Assembly (NCBI RefSeq): GCF_021560175.1
Contig: NZ_CP091110.1
Coordinates: forward strand, 3,412,501-3,476,500
DNA: 64,000 nt
Direction: 5' to 3'
Origin: Neobacillus drentensis
GTDB lineage: Bacteria; Bacillota; Bacilli; Bacillales; Cytobacillaceae
Shown here: positions 25,441 through 33,269 of the stretch, in pieces
How positions within the stretch are numbered: position 1 is the stretch's first letter
How the letters are laid out: each line of letters opens with the position of its first letter
The notes under the pieces: generated by a model
Database searches by the model: none
What the model was told of the DNA's origin: nothing
What the model saw: only the letters and a program-made list of their open reading frames with translations
Made by a program: the position numbers and the translations under genes

Positions 25441-25468
25441 ACTCCTTCCAGAAATTACTGGTAGGAGT
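25441..25468 (+). other. Strong hairpin upstream of the first crcB
   Basis: ACTCCT-T-CCAG pairs with CTGG-T-AGGAGT across a six-base loop, 40 bases before the crcB start. It could be a leader structure or a weak terminator. It does not have the conserved core of the fluoride (crcB) riboswitch. Confidence 0.5.
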
Positions 25469-25507
25469 TCGTTTATTATAGGTATGTTACTATTGGAGTG
25501 AAGTAAA

Positions 25508-25900
25508 TTGAAATATATACTTGTCGGAATCGCCGGAATCTTTGGGGCTATCTTACGTTATTTAGTAGGCGTTTATTTTAATCAATGGTGGTTTCATGCC
25601 TTTCCATTAGCGACCTTTATGACAAACATGCTTGGTAGTTTTATCTTAGGATGGCTGACCAATTTCTTACCGAGATTTAAATCACTTCATCCCCATATCA
25701 TCACAGCTTTAGGAACAGGACTGATCGGTTCTTTTACTACTTTTTCAACCTTCAGTGTTGAAACCGTCCATTTGATTAGTTCAGCTAGATGGGGAACCGC
25801 TATCCTTTATGTTCTCCTTAGTCTTTGGGGCGGTCTTTTATTTTCATGGCTCGGCTTTCGATTGGGGATTAAACGAAAAGTAGAGGTGGAAAATAGATGA
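25508..25900 (+). CDS. crcB: Fluoride efflux channel CrcB/Fluc, subunit 1
   Basis: A 130-residue four-helix fluoride channel subunit. Fluc motifs are GAILRYLVG near the N-terminus (G-R-x-x-x-G), TNMLGSFILGW in helix 2 (N and G of the pore), and GLIGSFTTFSTFSVE with the TTFST/phenylalanine box and central sodium site. The start is TTG with TTGGAG upstream. Overlaps the next crcB by four bases. Two different subunits typically make one antiparallel heterodimer, unlike self-pairing single-gene CrcB. Confidence 0.94.
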   Translation: MKYILVGIAGIFGAILRYLVGVYFNQWWFHAFPLATFMTNMLGSFILGWLTNFLPRFKSLHPHIITALGTGLIGSFTTFSTFSVETVHLISSARWGTAILYVLLSLWGGLLFSWLGFRLGIKRKVEVENR

Positions 25901-26262
25901 TGTTGAATATCGTTCTGGTGGCGGTCGGAGGTTTTTTCGGAGCCATATCGCGTTTTGGTCTCAGTAACCTAATTAAAGGCAGGTACCCAACCACCTTTCC
26001 TCTTGCTACTTTGATCATTAATTTACTAGGTTCCTTTTTGCTTGGCTTCCTTTTTGGTGCTAATGTCGATCGTTCTGGGAGCTTGCTCTTAGGTACTGGA
26101 TTTATGGGAGCATTTACAACCTTTTCTACCTTTAAGCTCGAAAACATTCAATTATTCATTCAGCAAAAACGGAAAGTGCTTGGCCTCTATTTAGCACTTA
26201 GTTACACTTTGGGGATTTTCCTTGCATTTATCGGGATGTGGGCAGGTCATTTGTACCGATAA
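25897..26262 (+). CDS. crcB: Fluoride efflux channel CrcB/Fluc, subunit 2
   Basis: A 121-residue second Fluc subunit: GGFFGAISRFGLSNL, LIINLLGSFLLGFLFG and GFMGAFTTFSTFKLENI. All pore and sodium-site motifs are present. Translationally coupled to the upstream crcB (ATGATG overlap). Predicted orientation opposite to subunit 1 by charge distribution, but this is an inference from the family. Followed by a 13-bp perfect hairpin at 26311-26339. Confidence 0.94.
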   Translation: MMLNIVLVAVGGFFGAISRFGLSNLIKGRYPTTFPLATLIINLLGSFLLGFLFGANVDRSGSLLLGTGFMGAFTTFSTFKLENIQLFIQQKRKVLGLYLALSYTLGIFLAFIGMWAGHLYR

Positions 26263-26310
26263 TTTGAAGATAATTGAAATCTGTTTTTTGTTTTGGAGAC
26301 ATCTCGAAAG

Positions 26311-26339
26311 TACGCGGGATTTTCTTAAAATCCCGCGTA
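26311..26339. terminator. 13-bp perfect hairpin after the crcB pair
   Basis: TACGCGGGATTTT with AAAATCCCGCGTA, loop CTT. No clear T tract after it on the plus strand, yet its position between convergent genes suggests termination. Confidence 0.65.
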
Positions 26340-26358
26340 ATCCACTAATTCGTTCATC

Positions 26359-26523
26359 TTAATTAACTTTTTCTTTTCTTAGGCTAAAGTACTCTTCCTC
26401 TAATTCAGTTAATGTCCATTCATACAAATGCTTGTCATTCTTCTTAAAGATACCCGATTGAATCAATCTTTTAATAAGATATTGTTTTTTATATTGTCCT
26501 ACATTATTTAGTAAATTTTCCAC
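26359..26523 (-). CDS. FbpA-like Fur-regulated basic protein
   Basis: A 54-residue protein read from intergenic sequence: MENLLNNVGQYKKQYLIKRL then IQSGIFKKNDKHLYEWTLTE and a LEEEYFSLRKEKVN tail. This is the FbpA domain pattern (KK..L...L...G.YKKND..LYE.TL.ELE.EY). In B. subtilis FbpA helps Fur-dependent iron sparing with the FsrA small RNA. The start is GTG with GGAGG nine bases upstream. No Fur box is visible in the DNA upstream, so iron control is not shown here. Confidence 0.82.
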   Translation of the reverse strand: MENLLNNVGQYKKQYLIKRLIQSGIFKKNDKHLYEWTLTELEEEYFSLRKEKVN

Positions 26524-26850
26524 TTTAAAGTGACCTCCTGCGAAATACTGGTTGTTTTTTTAGGTTAGAACGGGGTGAAAGGGTTAAATTTAATACCCTT
26601 TTCCATATCACATACTTTTATTTACCCAAAAAGGATACCTTTAACACCTTCAGATGTCGTTATAAAGGATAAATTTTAAAAATTTGTCGATTCATCGGAT
26701 CCTTACTGACTCTAAAAGGACTTGTTAACTTTTCATTACAAAAGATAAATGGCTGTTTTTTGGGAAACTGGAAACAATATAGATAAGATAACTTACTAGT
26801 TTTCAGGCTCATCAAATTTTTCAAAGAAGTTAGCAATTCGAGGTGAAAGG
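26524..26850. other. Spacer between the FbpA and DUF421 genes
   Basis: 327 bases, AT-rich. It contains a hairpin AAAGGGT...ACCCTTT near 26578-26602 and a weak promoter-like pair for the DUF421 gene (TTGGGA at 26760-26765, TAAGAT at 26784-26789). I see no gene and no Fur box. Confidence 0.5.
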
Positions 26851-27414
26851 ATGAATCTTACATTTTTATTGGAAACATTAGGTCTACTTTTTATAAGTAC
26901 CCTATTATTAAGGATTGCTGGCAAAAAATCGATGGCTAAAATGTCTAATCTTGAGGTAGTGATTATCTTAGCAATCGGAACTACTATGGGGCACGCCACC
27001 ATAAAAGAACATAAATTCTGGCAAATTATTGTCATTTTAATTTTTTTTATTCTTTATTTAATTACCCTTCAATATCTTCAAATAAAATCTAAAACGATTC
27101 GACGGTATTTAACGGGTAATGCAACAGTGGTTATACGGAATGGTCAAATTATCGGAGCTAACTTAAAAAAATTACGAATGACAACTCAACAGCTAGAAAT
27201 GAAACTTCGGCAAAAGGGGATTTCATTTATTTCCAATGTGAATACAGCTACGATTGAGTCGGATGGTGAATTAGGGTATGAACTAATGGAACATGCGCAA
27301 CCGATTACCCGTGAGGAGCTATTGAAGTTGATAAAAGAAAATCAAAACGAATATTTACAGAATGACCAAAATAAGAAACAGGACAATTTATTTAATAAAG
27401 TCCCGGGAGTTTAG
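26851..27414 (+). CDS. DUF421 membrane protein, YetF-like
   Basis: A 187-residue protein. Three N-terminal helices (LLETLGLLFISTLLLRIAGK, NLEVVIILAIGTTMGH, FWQIIVILIFFILYLITLQYLQ) precede a cytosolic YetF domain (GNATVVIRNGQIIGANLKKLRMTTQQLEMKLRQKGI, then ATIESDGELGYE). The GKKSMAKMSNLEVV motif is family-typical. At 187 residues it is shorter than most YetF proteins (about 210-230). Function of the family is unclear; links to spore inner membrane and MgtE-like roles have been proposed. RBS GAGGTGAAAGG precedes the ATG. Confidence 0.88.
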   Translation: MNLTFLLETLGLLFISTLLLRIAGKKSMAKMSNLEVVIILAIGTTMGHATIKEHKFWQIIVILIFFILYLITLQYLQIKSKTIRRYLTGNATVVIRNGQIIGANLKKLRMTTQQLEMKLRQKGISFISNVNTATIESDGELGYELMEHAQPITREELLKLIKENQNEYLQNDQNKKQDNLFNKVPGV

Positions 27415-27535
27415 CCTCGTAGAGGTAGTAAACAGCGATTTTGCCGTGAATATTAAATGCAGCTACTCCATCCAGGAATAATAGGTCAGTTTCTTGAGAC
27501 AATAGATGTGAGAATACAATAGAGGAGGGCTTTCA

Positions 27536-27685
27536 TTGCCAAAGTCAAATCAACAACAACAAAACAATCAATCAAACGGTAACGAAGAGGTTCAACACTC
27601 TACAGATAACGAGCAGGTAAAAGAAATGACGGATGCTCAGAGAGATGGGATTCGCTACGATTACACCGATTCCTCTGATTTTTAA
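27536..27685 (+). CDS. Small Gln/Asn-rich hydrophilic protein
   Basis: A 49-residue protein: MPKSNQQQQNNQSNGNEEVQ, then HSTDNEQVKEMTDAQRDGIR and YDYTDSSDF. The TTG start has GAGGAGGG seven bases upstream. A strong terminator follows at 27783-27827. Disordered and hydrophilic, reminiscent of small spore-associated Bacillus proteins, but I cannot name a family. No Cys or Trp. Confidence 0.68.
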   Translation: MPKSNQQQQNNQSNGNEEVQHSTDNEQVKEMTDAQRDGIRYDYTDSSDF

Positions 27686-27782
27686 TAATGATTAACTAGA
27701 AAAATCATGTTAGATAATCTGACAAGTTTCTTGGATTAGATCGCCATTCAATACTATAATAAATTTGCCTAATACCTTTCTT

Positions 27783-27827
27783 GAAGGAACCTCCGGTGCA
27801 ATGCACTCTTGGTTTCCTTCTTTTTTT
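27783..27827 (+). terminator. Terminator with nested hairpins after the small Gln-rich gene
   Basis: GAAGGA-ACC pairs with GGTTTCCTTC and an inner GTGCA/TGCAC stem sits in the loop. Eight T residues follow. Confidence 0.82.
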
Positions 27828-27845
27828 AAGCAAATACACACACCT

Positions 27846-27878
27846 AAAAAACCATTCCCTGCTGATGAATGGCTTTTT
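27846..27878. terminator. Bidirectional hairpin below the CBO0543 gene
   Basis: CCATTC (27852-27857) pairs with GAATGG (27867-27872), flanked by A and T runs on either side. It ends just before the minus-strand stop at 27882. Confidence 0.75.
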
Positions 27879-27881
27879 GAG

Positions 27882-28388
27882 TTACTTTCCAAACTTAAAA
27901 GGAATATCAAAGTAAAAGATTAAGAACAGGATGACGGGTAACGAGATTATATATGCTCTAAAGGGTTTGTGCTGATGCAGGGCAATAATGGAGAACATCA
28001 TAATATCAAAATAAAAAGAATACCAAAATTTCCAACCGTTCTGATAAGAGATCCTTCCAAACACTAGTAAGATCCACTCTACAGAAATATAGATCCCAGA
28101 CCAAACAATTATGTAGAGCAGCCGCTTCATCCACGTTTCCGGGAAATGGGAAAGAAAGAGCAAAATGCTTATGGGCATCGTTATGATAGCATAAACTAAA
28201 ACAACCATCTCATGTCCATATAAGAAATCGGGATGAAACTTCCATAAAGTATTTTCTTGGACAATATATTCGTACATCATACCGCCAGTGGAAATAAAAT
28301 ACATACTAGCATGGTAGTCTCTCCAGTTTTTCCAATCAGCCCACTTAAAGGAAGCCAAAATGGTTAGAATCGTAATTGCAATATGCAT
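27882..28388 (-). CDS. CBO0543 family membrane protein
   Basis: A 168-residue protein with five hydrophobic helices. It shows the family pattern: FKWADWKNWRDYHASMYFIS, a YGHEM segment, the HFPETWMKRLLYII block and VEWILLVFGRISYQNGWKFWYS. The PETW...E...GW..W.S arrangement is shared with the protein at 5758-6336. Function unknown. It is divergent from a DUF3231 gene with 143 bases between starts, the same arrangement as at 4522-6336. The ATG follows AGAAGGTA. Confidence 0.78.
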   Translation of the reverse strand: MHIAITILTILASFKWADWKNWRDYHASMYFISTGGMMYEYIVQENTLWKFHPDFLYGHEMVVLVYAIITMPISILLFLSHFPETWMKRLLYIIVWSGIYISVEWILLVFGRISYQNGWKFWYSFYFDIMMFSIIALHQHKPFRAYIISLPVILFLIFYFDIPFKFGK

Positions 28389-28531
28389 TACCTTCTATCC
28401 TTTCCACTGCTTTTTACATAGTTTCCCTTTTTAAAAGGATACCATACGTGAAAATAACAAGTTATATCTCATACTAAATAATAAAGTGGGAACATTAGTT
28501 ATAATGACATAGCTATCTGGAGGTAAATAGT

Positions 28532-29536
28532 TTGGAAAGAAATAACCCATTAAGTGCCTCGGAAATCGGGACACTGTGGCTCACCTATCAGGAAAAAACG
28601 ATGATTCTTAGAATTTTAGAATATTTTATGACGAAGAGTGATGACCAAGAAGCAACAAATATCATGGGTGGTTTATGGCAGGAATTACACTTTTATGTGA
28701 TTGAAATCAAATCTATATTTGAAAAAGAAGGTATGGTCATTCCATTAGGTTTTAGAACCGAAGATGTGAACATGGATGCACCAAAACTTTTCGATAATGG
28801 ATTTGATATTATGTTTCTTCGGATCCTCAAAGAGTTAAGTATGGGGTTATATACGATCAATATGAATATGGCCTATCGAAAAGATGTCATGGCAATTTAT
28901 GAAGGACTTACTACCGTTACTCAAAAAATCTATAAACTTTCTACCATTTATTTACTGAATAAAGGAATTTTAACTCTTCCGCCAAATATGACAATGCCTA
29001 AAACAGTTGAGTTTGTCAAAAGTGATAGATACATGAAAGGTTTCAAGCCATTTGGCGATAAAAGATCCTTAAGTGCCCTCGAGGTAGGCATCCTACATCA
29101 CACAATTGAGACTAATAATATTGGCATGCAGCTAATTACTGGATTTGCCCAATGTGCTGAAAACAAAAAGGTCAGAAAATATTTTGTAAAAGGATTAGAA
29201 CTTGCAAAAAAACAAATTCAAACCATGGAAGAAATTTTATTAGAAGCAAATATTCACTTTTCAGCTACCTCCGGAAGTATTGTAACCACCTCAACCGTTG
29301 CACCCTTTTCTGATAAATTGATGATGTATTGCGTATCCCTTTTTAATGGATTTGGACTAGTAGGCGGCAGCTTTGGAGCTATGTTTACTCTCCGAAACGA
29401 TCTATCCATGAAAATGTCTTTGTTATCAAAAGATGTCTTTTTATATGGACATGAAGGACTTGAACTGATGATGAATAATGGGTGGTTTGAAGAGCCGCCT
29501 AAAATGGAAGATCGACCACGAATTATTAATAGGTAA
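28532..29536 (+). CDS. DUF3231 protein, third copy
   Basis: A 334-residue two-half DUF3231 protein. Half one has LSASEIGTLWLTYQEKT and VIPLGFRTEDVN. Half two has RSLSALEVGILHH and STVAPFSDKLMMYCVSLFNGFGL. The C-terminus EEPPKMEDRPRIINR matches the other copies. It starts with TTG after CTGGAGG. Upstream, CATACTA at 28470-28476 matches a sigma-F/G type -10 hexamer, and TATAAT at 28500-28505 a sigma-A -10. Neither has a good -35, so control is open. Its divergent partner is a CBO0543 protein. Confidence 0.87.
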   Translation: MERNNPLSASEIGTLWLTYQEKTMILRILEYFMTKSDDQEATNIMGGLWQELHFYVIEIKSIFEKEGMVIPLGFRTEDVNMDAPKLFDNGFDIMFLRILKELSMGLYTINMNMAYRKDVMAIYEGLTTVTQKIYKLSTIYLLNKGILTLPPNMTMPKTVEFVKSDRYMKGFKPFGDKRSLSALEVGILHHTIETNNIGMQLITGFAQCAENKKVRKYFVKGLELAKKQIQTMEEILLEANIHFSATSGSIVTTSTVAPFSDKLMMYCVSLFNGFGLVGGSFGAMFTLRNDLSMKMSLLSKDVFLYGHEGLELMMNNGWFEEPPKMEDRPRIINR

Positions 29537-29570
29537 TTGAACGAAGGCTCCATTTGTCCGAACACAACAA

Positions 29571-29603
29571 AGTACCCGTATCGTTGATAATACGGGTACT
29601 ATA
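29571..29603. terminator. Bidirectional terminator between DUF3231 and lipoprotein genes
   Basis: AGTACCCGTAT (29571-29581) with ATACGGGTACT (29590-29600): a perfect 11-bp stem between convergent genes, T-rich after the stem. Confidence 0.9.
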
Positions 29604-29615
29604 TTTATATCGAAG

Positions 29616-30164
29616 TCATTTCTGTTTTGGAATGGGAATTTCTAAAGTGTTTACTTTTGAACCATCTTTTGCTGAGTAAACAAATAATTCGAGTTTAACA
29701 TTATTTGATGATACTAACCCTTTTTCAAAGGTGATTTCAAATTTCCCCCAAGCAGGTGCCCCGTCTGTTTGGTAATTATTTTCGAGCACCACTTTTTCTC
29801 CATCATGAAGAGCATATTGAAAGACTCCTTCAAATACCTGAGCTTTTCCGGTGACCATAATTTTGTCCTCTTTCTCCGTTACGATAACCTCTTTAAATAC
29901 GTTATTTTGATAGACTTTTGTCTCCGGTGCAGGTGTGGTTGGTTGATCTGAGTCTTTGGCCCCTTCTTTTTCAGGTGCTGCTGGTGTCTCTGGGTCTGTG
30001 GTACCCTCTTTCACAGGTGTGGCTGGCTTTTCTGGGTTTGTTGTTCCCTCTTGTACATGTGAAGTAGGTTTTTCTTGATTGGTCGATTCATCTTGTTGGT
30101 GATTACACGCAGCTAAACAAAAGATAGTGATAAACGCAGCTAATAAATAAGCGAGTTTTTTCAA
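29616..30164 (-). CDS. Gmad2-domain lipoprotein with a Pro/Glu/Thr-rich repeat linker
   Basis: A 182-residue lipoprotein. The signal peptide ends in the lipobox LAAC (C20 lipidated). Residues 28-80 are a low-complexity linker of degenerate repeats of about 14 residues (EGTTNPEKPATPVK, EGTTDPETPAAPEK, EGAKDSDQPTTPAP). Residues 85-182 resemble the Gmad2 immunoglobulin-like domain (VYQNNVFKEVIVTEKEDKIMVTGKAQVFEGVFQYAL ... EIPIPK), found at the end of germination protein GerM and other spore or envelope proteins. Location: outer face of the membrane. Repeat number may vary between strains. Confidence 0.85.
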   Translation of the reverse strand: MKKLAYLLAAFITIFCLAACNHQQDESTNQEKPTSHVQEGTTNPEKPATPVKEGTTDPETPAAPEKEGAKDSDQPTTPAPETKVYQNNVFKEVIVTEKEDKIMVTGKAQVFEGVFQYALHDGEKVVLENNYQTDGAPAWGKFEITFEKGLVSSNNVKLELFVYSAKDGSKVNTLEIPIPKQK

Positions 30165-30271
30165 ATTTTTAACCCCCTTTTCTTATTTTTATTCACAAGA
30201 TCATGAATGGATCATCGCCTATTGATAAAAAATGTTAATAAAACTATTATCCGTGACTTTCCCCTTTAATA

Positions 30272-30302
30272 AAAGAAAAATCCAATGAAAGATCATTGGA
30301 TT
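30272..30302 (-). terminator. Terminator of the DUF3189 gene
   Basis: AATCCAATGA (30279-30288) with TCATTGGATT (30293-30302), then a T-rich minus-strand tail. Confidence 0.86.
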
Positions 30303-30323
30303 GCAAGTTAATGATGGTTTTGT

Positions 30324-30836
30324 TTACTTGAACATTTTATTTTCTAGTGTAATTACCTGTTCATTAAATGACGTCCGCCCTACCTGTTTCGTGTTTTCGA
30401 CCAATCGATAGATATTATCACAGCATTGCTGAGCACCAAGTACTAACAACGGGACACCAATAAAGTCAATTTTCAAACCTCTCGAAAAAAATCCTCCAAA
30501 CGACATTGGTAATGGAACGGTTGGGGAGGTATGGGAGAAAATAATTTTCTCATTAAAATGAAATTTGCCTTTCAGCACCAAGGTCAGTTCTTTCATTGCA
30601 GGGACAGCAAGTTTATCCCGTTTGCACCCAATTGTATAAACAGAGTTGCCCTCTTCATCCTCCCCATGATAAAGAAGCTTTCCAAAATCTTTTCTCGTAA
30701 GCTTATTAAAATAGTTTACATTCAATATTTCATCTCTGGTTAGTTTTCGTTCCGATTGAGGCAATTGTTTTAGATGATAGGCGGCTGCCAAAGAGGTAGT
30801 ATGTGTCCCAGCATAATCATGATAAATATATATCAT
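30324..30836 (-). CDS. DUF3189 protein
   Basis: A 170-residue protein matching DUF3189. It starts MIYIYHDYAGTHTTSLAAAYHL and continues with a domain carrying LTRDEILNVNYFNKL, then GKRDKLAVPAMKELT-like and IIFSHTSPTVPLPMSFGGFFSRGL. The HDYAG..T loop suggests an N-terminal P-loop-like turn, but it is not a Walker A motif. Found in Bacillus spore formers; function unknown. An ATG start. Monocistronic. Confidence 0.83.
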   Translation of the reverse strand: MIYIYHDYAGTHTTSLAAAYHLKQLPQSERKLTRDEILNVNYFNKLTRKDFGKLLYHGEDEEGNSVYTIGCKRDKLAVPAMKELTLVLKGKFHFNEKIIFSHTSPTVPLPMSFGGFFSRGLKIDFIGVPLLVLGAQQCCDNIYRLVENTKQVGRTSFNEQVITLENKMFK

Positions 30837-30953
30837 AGGAATTCATCCTTTAATCCTTATATATATATTTATTATAGACATATATGCCCATTCTCATTCG
30901 ACGGTGTATCTTCTTATCATTTTCATTGGCAGGTGTAATTATATAGGTAACTC

Positions 30954-30976
30954 AAAAAAGCCCAAAAAGGGCTTTT
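30954..30976 (-). terminator. Terminator of the yjcZ-like gene
   Basis: AAAAGCCC-AAAAA-GGGCTTTT stem-loop with T tail on the minus strand, 20 bases past the stop. Confidence 0.9.
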
Positions 30977-30995
30977 ATTGGTGAAGATTTTTTTC

Positions 30996-31142
30996 TTAGA
31001 AACAGATTACTGCTCCAACAATAATTAATAAGATAAACAATACAACGATTAAAGCAAAACCGCCGCCACAGCCGAATCCTCCACCGTAGCCATAACCGCC
31101 ACAACAACCACCGTAACCTCCAAAGCCACCATAACCAAACAT
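30996..31142 (-). CDS. YjcZ family sporulation protein
   Basis: A 48-residue Gly/Tyr-rich protein read from intergenic sequence: [20 protein letters not shown] then [20 protein letters not shown] and IVGAVICF. Pattern typical of the YjcZ/SscA-like small sporulation proteins: a glycine-rich N-terminus with cysteines and one C-terminal membrane helix. AAAGGAGGG precedes the ATG. On the minus strand, CATAACATA (31185-31177) lies 35 bases upstream and fits a sigma-K-type -10 (CATANNNTA). Confidence 0.92.
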   Translation of the reverse strand: MFGYGGFGGYGGCCGGYGYGGGFGCGGGFALIVVLFILLIIVGAVICF

Positions 31143-31176
31143 TTTGAGCCCTCCTTTAGGTATTTTCATTACAATT

Positions 31177-31185
31177 TATGTTATG
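31177..31185 (-). promoter_or_regulatory. Sigma-K-type -10 element of the yjcZ-like gene
   Basis: CATAACATA on the minus strand matches CATANNNTA. A clear AC -35 at the right distance was not found. Confidence 0.4.
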
Positions 31186-31381
31186 AAAATGAAAATGGTA
31201 AGGGCGTTTTCACTAGATTTAAATGAAGGACAAACTTGAAACTTATATCACCTTATTTTGTTTAGGATTTATTTAATCCAAATCACGCTGTAACATGGAC
31301 ACTCACACAAGAAAACTGTTCACATACATATATGATAGTATTCATTAAATCATCGGTAAGGGTATGGAGAGGAAGGATCAC

Positions 31382-33073
31382 ATGTCCCCAAAAAATACGT
31401 TTGATTATATTGTAATAGGTGCAGGAACCGCAGGTGGTGTAATTGCCAAAGAATTAACAGATGATAAGTCAACATCTGTACTTGTCCTTGAAGAAGGAAC
31501 CAATATGACAAAAGCGCTAAGTAGCCCTAGTGGTGGGACTGCCATGAACTTAGCCACTGATAATAAGTATTCGTTTAATATACTATCAAAATTGGAACAA
31601 TCTATCGGGCGTCAGCTTTTATTATCAGGTGGCAGAGTAATAGGCGGGAGTTCTGAGCACAACGCAATGCTTGCTGTTCGAGGAAGTCGTCATCTTTATG
31701 ACGAATGGGCAAGTCTTTCAGGTCCTCAATGGAGTTATGAAAATATCCGTCCATTATTTAAAGAAAATGAAACATATATTGGCTGGACACAAAATCCAAA
31801 AGAAAGAGGAACCAAGGGTCCTATCTTTATACGACAACAAAAGATACCGAAAGCTGGTCTTACGACTATTTTAGCTAAAGCAACATCTGAAGTGTTAGGA
31901 ATTCCCATTGTGGAGGATTATAATACGGGGATAAGAGATTGTACATTCCTTAAGTCCCAATTTACCCAAAAAGAATTGAATACTGGGAATTTCGTTCGTT
32001 CTTCTACTGCCACTGGTTATTTAAATAAACATATTGTTACTCCTGGAGATGAATGGAGCCCTGATGAGTTTGGAGTTGGTCAAAGAAAACTGGCAGTAAT
32101 TGCCAAGTCTACCGTGAATAAAATTATCTTTGAACAATACAGAGAAATTCAAATGGCTGTCGGGGTTGAATTCGTTAGAAACGGTAAATCACAAAGAGCA
32201 ATTGCAAGCAAAGGGATAATAGTCTCTGCAGGGAATTTCTCCTCTGTTATTTTACAACGATCAGGAATCGGAAGATCTTCAGATTTATCTAATGCCGGTA
32301 TATCAACAATAGTCGAAAGCCCAAATGTTGGATACAATTTTCATACACATTATGCTGTTGGTATGGGGGTAGAAGTGGAAACTACCCGCCTATTAATGGT
32401 CATGTCATCTGACCCTGATCAACCAATACCATTAGGTGCCTTTAAAAAAGATGATGAAGAAGGACGGAAGTCAGGGCGTCGCCTTCAATTACTAGGTAAT
32501 GTATTCCCAAGATTTATTCCGGTTCAAGATGTCCAGATTAATAATTGGGATTTTAACGAGGATAAACCGAGTAATATCATGAGTATTGGAATTGTGGATC
32601 TAAAACCTAAAAGTAAAGGGACCATTTTGGCAGCCCATAGCGACCCTGAAGCCTATCCATCTGTTGACTTTAATCCTTTAGAGAACCCGGATGATTTAGA
32701 GTATATGGTTAACCATTATATTGAGACTTATAATGTAATAAAACGAGCACGATTATTGGATCCTGAGGGGATCTATAGGGTGGTTTATCCTTCAGAAAAT
32801 ATATTTAATTTAAAAGATGAACAAAAGAAACGAACCCTACTTGCCAATTTTGCAAAGGCATCCTATAACGTCCTTAATCACTATGGAGGACAATGCAGGA
32901 TGGGCAGGAATATCGATGAAGGAGTAGTAGATGGTTATTTAAATGTATTTGGGACCCAAAACCTGAAAGTTGCCGACCTTTCCATATCCCCCATTTTACC
33001 AGATGGTAACACAGCCTTAGCTGCACAAATGATTGGTTTAAATGCTGTTAGATTTATTCGAGACCAACAATAA
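31382..33073 (+). CDS. GMC family FAD oxidoreductase
   Basis: A 563-residue flavoprotein of the glucose-methanol-choline oxidoreductase family, probably oxidising an alcohol or sugar. FAD-binding VIGAGTAGGVIAKELTD near the N-terminus. The GMC signature LLSGGRVIGGSSEHNAML is present. The C-terminal catalytic region has HYGGQCRMG (usually HxxGTCRMG, retaining the His) and LPDGNTALAAQMIGLNA, where Asn stands in the second catalytic position. The start at 31382 (MSPKN) is preferred over the ATG at 31364 because GGAGAGGAAGG lies just before it. A long terminator follows. Substrate and electron acceptor unknown. Confidence 0.9.
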   Translation: MSPKNTFDYIVIGAGTAGGVIAKELTDDKSTSVLVLEEGTNMTKALSSPSGGTAMNLATDNKYSFNILSKLEQSIGRQLLLSGGRVIGGSSEHNAMLAVRGSRHLYDEWASLSGPQWSYENIRPLFKENETYIGWTQNPKERGTKGPIFIRQQKIPKAGLTTILAKATSEVLGIPIVEDYNTGIRDCTFLKSQFTQKELNTGNFVRSSTATGYLNKHIVTPGDEWSPDEFGVGQRKLAVIAKSTVNKIIFEQYREIQMAVGVEFVRNGKSQRAIASKGIIVSAGNFSSVILQRSGIGRSSDLSNAGISTIVESPNVGYNFHTHYAVGMGVEVETTRLLMVMSSDPDQPIPLGAFKKDDEEGRKSGRRLQLLGNVFPRFIPVQDVQINNWDFNEDKPSNIMSIGIVDLKPKSKGTILAAHSDPEAYPSVDFNPLENPDDLEYMVNHYIETYNVIKRARLLDPEGIYRVVYPSENIFNLKDEQKKRTLLANFAKASYNVLNHYGGQCRMGRNIDEGVVDGYLNVFGTQNLKVADLSISPILPDGNTALAAQMIGLNAVRFIRDQQ

Positions 33074-33130
33074 ATTGAATTTAAACTGGATTAGGTGTAA
33101 CAACGTTTAAAAGTCACATGTATATTTTTC

Positions 33131-33175
33131 TAATGAAAAACGTCGGTTCGTAATGACCAACGTTTTTTTCATTAG
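33131..33175 (+). terminator. Long terminator hairpin of the GMC gene
   Basis: CTAATGAAAAACGTCGGT pairs nearly throughout with ACCAACGTTTTTTTCATTAG; the T tract is inside the 3' arm. Confidence 0.86.
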
Positions 33176-33269
33176 AAAATGATTTCTTCGTACTCTATTT
33201 TTCATAAAATGACTCCCATTAGTAAATTCTATAGGTGATTAATATTAAACGACAAAAGGAGTTTTTCTT

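Noticed and set aside
25086-25481. Plus-strand frame of 131 codons
   Set aside because: No ribosome site, odd composition, and it lies antisense to the small cysteine protein gene that has SD and terminator. Treated as a shadow.
25400-25507. Possible fluoride riboswitch ahead of the crcB pair
   Set aside because: The conserved core of the crcB motif is not visible on either strand; only an unrelated hairpin is present.
27710-27910. Minus-strand frame of 66 codons
   Set aside because: It runs through two terminator hairpins and into the CBO0543 gene; no SD. Not a gene.
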